This document shows positions 54,925-63,674 of a DNA stretch of 64,000 nucleotides, in pieces. Position 1 is the stretch's first letter; the number at the start of each line of letters is the position of its first letter. Below the pieces are notes generated by a model. That model made no database searches, was not told the DNA's origin, and saw only the letters and a program-made list of their open reading frames with translations. The DNA is from Molothrus aeneus (taxonomy: Eukaryota > Chordata > Aves > Passeriformes > Icteridae), in the NCBI RefSeq assembly GCF_037042795.1, contig NW_027098889.1, positions 62,001-126,000 on the forward strand, given 5' to 3'. The translations under genes and the position numbers were made by a program.

Positions 54925-57900
54925 AGCTCCCTGCGCTCGCCACAATGCTCTGTGTGCGAAGAAGCCGCTTCTTCGCCTCCGGGAGAATCGGCGAGCGGCA
55001 GCTTCCCAAAGGCGAAGATGCAAGCTGCAGCACACAGGCACAGTGTGGGCAGCCTTCAGACTTAGAGAAAACAGTACTTTACCACTCTCCTGCCTTTTCC
55101 ATGGTTATTCTATTGGAAAAGAACGAGTTTTGGACAACTACCTTTCATTCTTGCCAAACTCTTTGCAGACCCCCGTGCAAGCTTTAGAACAAGTTTTTGG
55201 ATGTTTTCTTTCCTGGCAGAGTTTCTCCTTGCAAGATATGGTGGAAAAGCTTTTGGCTGAGTGTAGAGCGGCAAGACACGCAGAAGACGCGGATACGCAG
55301 CTCTCCGAAGCTAAGTGCCGGTCTCGGGCTCCTTTCGGCACAAACCGCTCTCAGGAGCTCCCTGCGCTCGCCACAATGCTCTGTGTGCGAAGAAGCCGCT
55401 TCTTCGCCTCCGGGAGAATCGGCGAGCGGCAGCTTGCCAAAGGCGAAGATGCAAGCTGCAGCACGCAGGCACAGTGTGGGCAGCCTTCAGACTTAGAGAA
55501 AACAGTACTTTACCACTCTCCTGCCTTTTCCATGGTTATTCTATTGGAAAAGAACGAGTTTTGGACAACTACCTTTCATTCTTGCCAAACTCTTTGCAGA
55601 CCCCCGTGCAAGCTTTAGAACAAGATTTTGGATGTTTTCTTTCCTGGCAGAGTTTCTCCTTGCAAGATATGGTGGAAAAGCTTTTGGCTGAGTGTAGAGC
55701 GGCAAGACACGCAGAAGACGCAGATACGCAGCTCTCCGAAGCTAAGTGCCGGTCCCGGGCTTCTTTCGGCACAAACCGCTCTCAGGAGCTCCCTGCGCTC
55801 GCCACAATGCTCTGTGTGCGAAGAAGCCGCTTCTTCGCCTCCGGGAGAATCGGCGAGCGGCAGCTTCCCAAAGGCGAAGATGCAAGCTGCAGCACACAGG
55901 CACAGTGTGGGCAGCATTCAGACTTAGAGAAAACAGTACTTTACCACTCTCCTGCCTTTTCCATGGTTATTCTATTGGAAAAGAACGAGTTTTGGACAAC
56001 TACCTTTCATTCTTGCCAAACTCTTTGCAGACCCCCTTGCAAGCTTTAGAACAAGATTTTGGATGTTTTCTTTCCTGGCAGAGTTTCTCCTTGCAAGATA
56101 TGGTGGAAAAGCTTTTTGCTGAGTGTAGAGCGGCAAGACACGCAGAAGACGCAGATACGCAGCTCTCCGAAGCTAAGTGCCGGTCCCGGGCTTCTTTCGG
56201 CACAAACCGCTCTCAGGAGCTCCCTGCGCTCGCCACAATGCTCTGTGTGCGAAGAAGCCGCTTCTTCGCCTCCGGGAGAATCGGCGAGCGGCAGCATGCC
56301 AAAGGCGAAGATGCAAGCTGCAGCACACAGGCACAGTGTGGGCAGCCTTCAGACTTAGAGAAAACAGTACTTTACCACTCTCCTGCCTTTTCCATGGTTA
56401 TTCTATTGGAAAAGAACGAGTTTTGGACAACTACCTTTCATTCTTGCCAAACTCTTTGCAGACCCCCGTGCAAGCTTTAGAACAAGATTTTGGATGTTTT
56501 CTTTCCTGGCAGAGTTTCTCCTTGCAAGATATGGTGGAAAAGCTTTTGGCTGAGTGTAGAGCGGCAAGACACGCAGAAGACGCAGATACGCAGCTCTCCG
56601 AAGCTAAGTGCCGGTCCCGGGCTTCTTTCGGCACAAACCGCTCTCAGGAGCTCCCTGCGCTCGCCACAATGCTCTGTGTGCGAAGAAGCCGCTTCTTCGC
56701 CTCCGGGAGAATCGGCGAGCGGCAGCTTCCCAAAGGCGAAGATGCAAGCTGCAGCACACAGGCACAGTGTGGGCAGCCTTCAGACTTAGAGAAAACAGTA
56801 CTTTACCACTCTCCTGCCTTTTCCATGGTTATTCTATTGGAAAAGAACGAGTTTTGGACAACTACCTTTCATTCTTGCCAAACTCTTTGCAGACCCCCGT
56901 GCAAGCTTTAGAACAAGATTTTGGATGTTTTCTTTCCTGGCAGAGTTTCTCCTTGCAAGATACGGTGGAAAAGCTTTTGGCTGAGTGTAGAGCGGCAAGA
57001 CACGCAGAAGACGCAGATACGCAGCTCTCCGAAGCTAAGTGCCGGTCCCGGGCTTCTTTCGGCACAAACCGCTCTCAGGAGCTCCCTGCGCTCGCCACAA
57101 TGCTCTGTGTGCGAAGAAGCCGCTTCTTCGCCTCCGGGAGAATCGGCGAGCGGCAGCTTGCCAAAGGCGAAGATGCAAGCTGCAGCACACAGGCACAGTG
57201 TGGGCAGCCTTCAGACTTAGAAAAAACAGTACTTTACCACTCTCCTGCCTTTTCCATGGTTATTCTATTGGAAAAGAACGAGTTTTGGACAACTACCTTT
57301 CATTCTTGCCAAACTCTTTGCAGACCCGCGTGCAAGCTTTAGAACAAGATTTTGGATGTTTTCTTTCCTGGCAGAGTTTCTCCTTGCAAGATATGGTGGA
57401 AAAGCTTTTTGCTGAGTGTAGAGCGGCAAGACACGCAGAAGACGCAGATACGCAGCTCTCCGAAGCTAAGTGCCGGTCCCGGGCTTCTTTCGGCACAAAC
57501 CGCTCTCAGCAGCTCCCTGCGCTCGCCACAATGCTCTGTGTGCGAAGAAGCCGCTTCTTCGCCTCCGGGAGAATCGGCGAGCGGCAGCTTCCCAAAGGCG
57601 AAGATGCAAGCTGCAGCACACAGGCACAGTGTGGGCAGCCTTCAGACTTAGAGAAAACAGTACTTTACCACTCTCCTGCCTTTTCCATGGTTATTCTATT
57701 GGAAAAGAACGAGTTTTGGACAACTACCTTTCATTCTTGCCAAACTCTTTGCAGACCCCCGTGCAAGCTTTAGAACAAGTTTTTGGATGTTTTCTTTCCT
57801 GGCAGAGTTTCTCCTTGCAAGATATGGTGGAAAAGCTTTTGGCTGAGTGTAGAGCGGCAAGACACGCAGAAGACGCGGATACGCAGCTCTCCGAAGCTAA

Positions 57901-59133
57901 GTGCCGGTCTCGGGCTCCTTTCGGCACAAACCGCTCTCAGGAGCTCCCTGCGCTCGCCACAATGCTCTGTGTGCGAAGAAGCCGCTTCTTCGCCTCCGGG
58001 AGAATCGGCGAGCGGCAGCTTCCCAAAGGCGAAGATGCAAGCTGCAGCACGCAGGCACAGTGTGGGCAGCCTTCAGACTTAGAGAAAACAGTACTTTACC
58101 ACTCTCCTGCCTTTTCCATGGTTATTCTATTGGAAAAGAACGAGTTTTGGACAACTACCTTTCATTCTTGCCAAACTCTTTGCAGACCCCCGTGCAAGCT
58201 TTAGAACAAGATTTTGGATGTTTTCTTTCCTGGCAGAGTTTCTCCTTGCAAGATATGGTGGAAAAGCTTTTGGCTGAGTGTAGAGCGGCAAGACACGCAG
58301 AAGACGCAGATACGCAGCTCTCCGAAGCTAAGTGCCGGTCCCGGGCTTCTTTCGGCACAAACCGCTCTCAGGAGCTCCCTGCGCTCGCCACAATGCTCTG
58401 TGTGCGAAGAAGCCGCTTCTTCGCCTGCGGGAGAATCGGCGAGCGGCAGCTTCCCAAAGGCGAAGATGCAAGCTGCAGCACGCAGGCACAGTGTGGGCAG
58501 CCTTCAGACTTAGAGAAAACAGTACTTTACCACTCTCCTGCCTTTTCCATGGTTATTCTATTGGAAAAGAACGAGTTTTGGACAACTACCTTTCATTCTT
58601 GCCAAACTCTTTGCAGACCTCCGTGCAAGCTTTAGAACCAGATTTTGGATGTTTTCTTTCCTGGCAGAGTTTCTCCTTGCAAGATATGGTGGAAAAGCTT
58701 TTTGCTGAGTGTAGAGCGGCAAGACACGCAGAAGACGCAGATACGCAGCTCTCCGAAGCTAAATGCCGGTCCCGGGCTTCTTTCGGCACAAACCGCTCTC
58801 AGGAGCTCCCTGCGCTCGCCACAATGCTCTGTGTGCGAAGAAGCCGCTTCTTCGCCTGCGGGAGAATCGGCGAGCGGCAGCTTCCCAAAGGCGAAGATGC
58901 AAGCTGCGGCACACAGGCACAGTGTGGGCAGCCTTCAGACTTAGAGAAAACAGTACTTTACCACTCTCCTGCCTTTTCCATGGTTATTCTATTGGAAAAG
59001 AACGAGTTTTGGACAACTACCTTTCATTCTTGCCAAACTCTTTGCAGACCCCCGTGCAAGCTTTAGAACAAGATTTTGGATGTTTTCTTTCCTGGCAGAG
59101 TTTCTCCTTGCAAGATATGGTGGAAAAGCTTTT
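54925..59133. repeat. Satellite block, copy 2 of a second 12-monomer-offset duplication
   Basis: Partner of 49753-53961. The left limit is the G/C difference at 54924 against 49752, and the right limit is the G/T difference between 53962 and 59134. Its private change CCCCCTTGC (56032-56040) sits at a site that is otherwise one of the more variable in the array. Confidence 0.82.
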
Positions 59134-59624
59134 TGCTGAGTGTAGAGCGGCAAGACACGCAGAAGACGCAGATACGCAGCTCTCCGAAGCTAAGTGCCGG
59201 TCCCGGGCTTCTTTCGGCACAAACCGCTCTCAGGAGCTCCCTGCGCTCGCCACAATGCTCTGTGTGCGAAGAAGCCGCTTCTTCGCCTCCGGGAGAATCG
59301 GCGAGCGGCAGCTTCCCAAAGGCGAAGATGCAAGCTGCAGCACACAGGCACAGTGTGGGCAGCCTTCAGACTTAGAGAAAACAGTACTTTACCACTCTCC
59401 TGCCTTATCCATGGTTATTCTATTGGAAAAGAACGAGTTTTGGACAACTACCTTTCATTCTTGCCAAACTCTTTGCAGACCCCCGTGCAAGCTTTAGAAC
59501 AAGATTTTGGATGTTTTCTTTCCTGGCAGAGTTTCTCCTTGCAAGATATGGTGGAAAAGCTTTTTGCTGAGTGTAGTGCGGCAAGACACACAGAAGACGC
59601 AGATACGCAGCTCTCCGAAGCTAA

Positions 59625-61205
59625 GTGCCGGTCCCGGGCTTCTTTCGGCACAAACCGCTCTCAGGAGCTCCCTGCGCTCGCCACAATGCTCTGTGTGCGA
59701 AGAAGCCGCTTCTTCGCCTGCGGGAGAATCGGCGAGCGGCAGCTTCCCAAAGGCGAAGATGTAAGCTGCGGCACACAGGCACAGTGTGGGCAGCCTTCAG
59801 ACTTAGAGAAAACAGTACTTTACCACTCTCCTGCCTTTTCCATGGTTATTCTATTGGAAAAGAACGAGTTTTGGACAACTACCTTTCATTCTTGCCAAAC
59901 TCTTTGCAGACCCCCGTGCAAGCTTTAGAACAAGATTTTGGATGTTTTCTTTCCTGGCAGAGTTTCTCCTTGCAAGATATGGTGGAAAAGCTTTTGGCTG
60001 AGTGTAGAGCGGCAAGACACGCAGAAGACGCAGATACGCAGCTCTCCGAAGCTAAGTGCCGGTCCCGGGCTTCTTTCGGCACAAACCGCTCTCAGGAGCT
60101 CCCTGAGCTCGCCACAATGCTCTGTGTGCGAAGAAGCCGCTTCTTCGCCTCCGGGAGAATCGGCGAGCGGCAGCTTCCCAAAGGCGAAGATGCAAGCTGC
60201 AGCACACAGGCACAGTGTGGGCAGCCTTCAGACTTAGAGAAAACAGTACTTTACCACTCTCCTGCCTTTTCCATGGTTATTCTATTGGAAAAGAACGAGT
60301 TTTGGACAACTACCTTTCATTCTTGCCAATCTCTTTGCAGACCCCCGTGCAAGCTTTAGAACAAGATTTTGGATGTTTTCTTTCCTGGCAGAGTTTCTCC
60401 TTGCAAGATATGGTGGAAAAGCTTTTGGCTGAGTGTAGAGCGGCAAGACACGCAGAAGACGCAGATACGCAGCTCTCCGAAGCTAAGTGCCGGTCCCGGG
60501 CTTCTTTCGGCACAAACCGCTCTCAGGAGCTCCCTGCGCTCGCCACAATGCTCTGTGTGCGAAGAAGCCGCTTCTTCGCCTGCGGGAGAATCGGCGAGCG
60601 GCAGCTTCCCAAAGGCGAAGATGCAAGCTGCGGCACACAGGCACAGTGTGGGCAGCCTTCAGACTTAGAGAAAACAGTACTTTACCACTCTCCTGCCTTT
60701 TCCATGGTTATTCTATTGGAAAAGAACGAGTTTTGGACAACTACCTTTCATTCTTGCCATACTCTTTGCAGACCCGCGTGCAAGCTTTAGAACAAGATTT
60801 TGGATGTTTTCTTTCCTGGCAGAGTTTCTCCTTGCAAGATATGGTGGAAAAGCTTTTTGCTGAGTGTAGAGCGGCAAGACACGCAGAAGACGCAGATACG
60901 CAGCTCTCCGAAGCTAAGTGCCGGTCCCGGGCTTCTTTCGGCACAAACCGCTCTCAGGAGCTCCCTGCGCTCGCCACAATGCTCTGTGTGCGAAGAAGCC
61001 GCTTCTTCGCCTCCGGGAGAATCGGCGAGCGGCAGCTTCCCAAAGGCGAAGATGCAAGCTGCAGCACACAGGCACAGTGTGGGCAGCCTTCAGACTTAGA
61101 GAAAACAGTACTTTACCACTCTCCTGCCTTTTCCATGGTTATTCTATTGGAAAAGAACGAGTTTTGGACAACTACCTTTCATTCTTGCCAAACTCTTTGC
61201 AGACC
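59625..61205. repeat. Terminal block duplicated from 53591-55171 (14-monomer offset)
   Basis: These 1,581 bp match 53591-55171 at an offset of 6,034 bp (14 x 431) with no difference that I can see. Three changes are found only in this pair: CCCTGAGCTCG near 54068 and 60102, GCCAATCTC near 54291 and 60325, and GCCATACTC near 54722 and 60756. The left limit is A53590 against G59624, and the right limit is C55172 against T61206. Duplication reaching to within 250 bp of the array edge shows that the edge is still exchanging sequence with the interior. Confidence 0.85.
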
Positions 61206-61450
61206 TCCGTGCAAGCTTTAGAACAAGATTTTGGATGTTTTCTTTCCTGGCAGAGTTTCTCCTTGCAAGATATGGTGGAAAAGCTTTTGGCTGAGTGTAG
61301 AGCGGCAAGACACGCAGAAGACGCAGATACGCAGCTCTCCGAAGCTAAGTGCCGGTCCCGGGCTTCTTTCGGCACAAACCGCTCTCAGGAGCTCCCTGCG
61401 CTCGCCACAATGCTCTGTGTGCGAAGAAGCCGCTTCTTCGCCTGCGGGGG

Positions 61451-61605
61451 ACTCGGCTAAGAGCAGCTTCCGAAACGCGACAAACAAATATTAACAACAC
61501 GGCGTTGTGTCCTGGGCGTCTTTCGGCACAAGCGCCCCACCGGAACGTACCGCCAGCGGCACAATGCATTGTGTGTGAAGAACTCCCTTCGCCTCCAGGG
61601 AACTG
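61451..61605 (+). repeat. Diverged satellite-related sequence at the array edge
   Basis: Clean monomer identity stops near 61,450, inside CGCCTGCGGG. The next bases still align in exact register to monomer position 261 (GCAGCTTCC at 61463-61471) but with many mismatches. From 61515 to about 61605 there is a second, degenerate version of the CpG-rich segment, including CTTTCGGCACAA (61520-61531), GGCACAATGC, TGTGTG-GAAGAA and CTTCGCCTCC-GGGA. It lies 154 bp downstream of the same words in the last good monomer. The palindrome is not preserved here, because the left arm is changed and the right arm is shortened. The sequence probably preserves an older, pre-amplification form of the repeat. Confidence 0.8.
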
Positions 61606-61626
61606 AAAGAAGAAGCCTAAGCTTAA

Positions 61627-62184
61627 AACGCCTTTGCCTCAATTGTGTACTGGTTTGGGCGCTCCTCTCTATTAATTGCGCCACTCCTGACAGCAGGTGT
61701 CGCTGTTGGTCAAGCTTTGAGTTTGCTTATTAAGTTGCGATGCTGGGTGGTCAAACAACTCAAGGTAAGATCAGCGATTTTAAATCAGGTTCTCACTGGT
61801 GTAGATACCATTAGTCATTGCACACTGCAAAATAATGCTGCTCTAGCTTTCTTGTTAGCACATGGGCAAGAGTGTGAGGATTTGGAAGGAATGTGTTTTT
61901 TGAACCTCTCTAACCATTCTGCAGTCATTCACTGGAAACTCAAACAAGGACAAGATAACATGAAGAAATTGATTGGGAATGAGAGGGTTACGCCTGAATG
62001 GTTTGAGAGATGGGAAACAACTCGATGGTTGAAAGATCTTGTAAAGGGAACTTTGTTGTTACTAGTAGTCATTATTATATTGCTTCTTGTTATTCCATGC
62101 ATCATGAAACTGGTGAGCCTCTTGGAAGAAAATAGGGTGGGAAAGGGTTTAGCTGGTGCAAGACGAAGAAGGGGGAAATTGTAG
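61627..62184 (+). pseudogene. Endogenous retrovirus env remnant, transmembrane subunit only
   Basis: An open frame after a TAA at 61624-61626 runs to TAG at 62182-62184 and has no ATG near its start; the first in-frame ATG is 61891. Counting codons from GTG at 61645 (179 codons): 9-29 hydrophobic and fusion-peptide-like; about 35-66 the first helical region; 61-71 the conserved LQN-type segment; 77-84 a C-X6-C motif; 87-89 and 90-92 N-glycosylation sequons; Trp at 119, 123 and 128 before the membrane; 136-151 a membrane span; then a short basic tail. The order matches the alpharetrovirus-type transmembrane glycoprotein, which mediates membrane fusion. The usual C-X6-C-C is broken: residue 85 is Phe. 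The surface subunit and the precursor cleavage region are absent, so I call it a pseudogene despite its open frame. A gammaretrovirus-like relative is less likely. Confidence 0.8.
62164..62178 (+). other. Polypurine tract of the endogenous retrovirus
   Basis: A purine run (GAAGAAGGGGGAAA) ends one or two bases before the probable LTR start at 62180. In retroviruses this tract primes plus-strand DNA synthesis and always abuts the 3' LTR. Here it overlaps the last codons of the env remnant, as in compact retroviral genomes. The position fits the LTR call, which supports both. Confidence 0.7.
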
Positions 62185-62566
62185 CAATGTATCTGAACCT
62201 CTTAGACTAAAGGGTGCACCAGCCATCCAGCTGGAATATGTTCTTATCAGAATTTTCTCAGAGCCCTCTGGAATTCATCAAGGTTACTAAGACATAAGCC
62301 GTGCTAAAATAAGAAAGAGAAGCTGAGAAACCAAATTCCAAGACTACAAGAACTCGATAACGGGGGGCAGCAAAGCGCCTGGACTGTAACCAAACGTATC
62401 TTCTGAGAGGTGCACACAGAATGCGTGGACATAACAAAGGCACCAAGATAAAAATGCGGGCCTAGCGTGTGCAGAGATTTAGAATGTGTAAGTGCATCAT
62501 GTCAACAATCAACGGCTTCTGCTTAATCCTCTTGCTCCGTTGTCCTGGAGTCCTGAATTTCCCACA
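62180..62566 (+). mobile_element. Probable 3' LTR, about 387 bp
   Basis: The segment begins TGTAG directly after the polypurine tract and can be closed at CCACA (62562-62566). That gives the canonical TG...CA ends and a short imperfect terminal inverted repeat (TGTAG / TGTGG). A GATAAAAAT element at 62447-62455 could be the TATA box or polyadenylation signal, leaving about 110 bp of R-U5-like sequence. The env stop codon lies at bases 3-5 of the LTR. No second LTR is present in the window, so the right boundary rests on the terminal motif alone, and the target-site duplication cannot be tested. Confidence 0.6.
62447..62455 (+). promoter_or_regulatory. TATA-like or poly(A)-like element in the LTR
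   Basis: GATAAAAAT is the best AT-rich core element in the LTR. It is not a canonical AATAAA. In short avian-type LTRs one AT-rich element can sit close to both transcription start and 3' end formation, so the two roles cannot be separated from sequence alone. Confidence 0.3.
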
Positions 62567-63527
62567 AGGAAAGCCCTACTAAAAGGGCTCTGATTTTAAT
62601 GATAGTTGCTGTCTAGACGATGAATAATGGGAAGAGTTCTTTCAAATCCTTCCCTCGCTGACATCTGTAAGTTTCATCTTTTCCTGATTGTACTGGTGGC
62701 TATACATTAGTTATGACTAGAAAGGAATGAGTTTTAGGGATATGTTGCAAGGAAATTGGTAGCTCTGCTTCCATTTCCATTGTCTAAGAAGAATTCTGAT
62801 TAGTTTTGGACTTTTCATAGACCTCTGACTAGATTGCATTTGTCTTTGATTGAGCCCGTAAATTTTAGGCTACTAGGCTTGACCAATGGATAGAAAAGGG
62901 AAAGTCACACAGCTTAGGTGGTTCCCTTGTCAACAACTTCTCAATAGTAGGGCGATTTCTGTCCTCAAGTTTGTTACTTCAGCTAGCAGATTATGCTCAC
63001 TCCAAAAGAAGGTGAGAAGTTTGCTACCCTAAATGGTCCGATAATTCTTCCTGCTTCTTTGTGACTCTTTTGTATGACTGGATTCTGTATTATTGGAGTT
63101 TGTTATAAAAAGTTGGATTAAATTGCGTGCGTCCGCTCTTGGGGGAAACAGTATTTAGCCAATAACATCTAGGCTTTTATCGACCTGAGATTGTCTGAAC
63201 GGACGGGACGCTTTAAACACAGTAATTCCTGCTAGTTCCAATTCCATTTTTAGACTCGACAAACCGAATGGTAAACCTGCACCAGTAGGGAGGGACATTG
63301 GACTTTCTCCTTTTTAGAGAGAAACTAATGAAAAAGTTTCAGCAGAATCATAGCAGGCTGTAAAATAAGAAAAGCATCATGAAAAGAGGCCAATCCTATC
63401 CTCTTAGTATTGCTAGTTGTGATTGGACATGAATGAAACATGTCAACTCTGTGTTCCTGGGTATCACATCAGTAACAGCTACTTCAGCTGCTGTAGTTGT
63501 CTCCTAAAGCTAAGAACAGAATCCAAA

Positions 63528-63553
63528 GAATTGTGATTCCATGGTCACAATTC
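63528..63553. repeat. Inverted repeat, 9-bp arms, 8-base loop
   Basis: GAATTGTGA (63528-63536) and TCACAATTC (63545-63553) are exact reverse complements around an 8-base loop containing CCATGG. A further imperfect inverted repeat (TTCACC-CTGTGA against TGACAG-GTGAA) overlaps at 63551-63575. No terminator, tRNA or known regulatory element is implied. Confidence 0.6.
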
Positions 63554-63654
63554 ACCCTGTGATGGTGACAGGTGAAAAAGGAGTGGAAGGTGCGCGGGTA
63601 AATTAACTTGAATGGCCTATCTAAATCAGCAGCCACTGATTTCCTGAAAACTTC

Positions 63655-63674
63655 AACAGGTCAGTTGACCTGTT
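63655..63674. repeat. Inverted repeat, 9-bp arms, 2-base centre
   Basis: AACAGGTCA (63655-63663) and TGACCTGTT (63666-63674) are exact reverse complements around GT. The inner part is AGGTCA-GT-TGACCT, two nuclear-receptor half sites facing each other with a 2-base gap. The classical oestrogen-type site has a 3-base gap, so binding is speculative. Confidence 0.6.

Larger units (their letters stand above)
1..61450. repeat. 431-bp tandem satellite array, about 142.6 monomers
   Basis: One monomer of exactly 431 bp is repeated head to tail from the first base to about 61,450, where similarity drops abruptly. A landmark at 147 recurs at 578, 1009 and so on to 60,918, an offset of 141 x 431, so there is no net length change over 60.8 kb, and every intermediate spacing I checked is a multiple of 431. 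Copies differ only by substitutions at recurrent sites; in the first copy these include 23, 26, 87, 123, 163, 242 and 265. The array is cut by the left edge of the window, so its full size is unknown. Such length uniformity is typical of satellites homogenised by unequal exchange or amplified recently. Its chromosomal location (centromeric, subtelomeric, sex-linked) cannot be told from this sequence. I do not recognise the family. Confidence 0.98.

Noticed and set aside
1..61450. CRISPR array or bacterial repeat locus
   Set aside because: There are no unique spacers between short repeats: the whole 431 bp repeats. No cas genes are present and the flank carries a vertebrate retroviral remnant.
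147..61460. Long overlapping open frames on the plus strand in every monomer (about 244 and 99 codons)
   Set aside because: 431 is not divisible by 3, so each frame reads successive monomers in different frames. The long and short frames overlap each other in different frames in every copy, show no domain, and exist only because the monomer happens to have few stops. Substitutions fall without regard to codon position.
401..61487. Minus-strand open frames of about 67, 83 and 100 codons in the monomers
   Set aside because: They are antisense to the same repeat, appear and vanish with single variant bases (for example CCTTCAG versus CATTCAG, or a CATGCC variant creating a start), and have no recognisable protein features.
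62258..62446. 62-codon minus-strand open frame
   Set aside because: It lies wholly inside the probable LTR, antisense to it, with no coding features.
63092..63110. CCAAT-like (ATTGG) and TATAAAA motifs suggesting a promoter
   Set aside because: Single short motifs in AT-rich DNA with no downstream gene; chance occurrence is likely.
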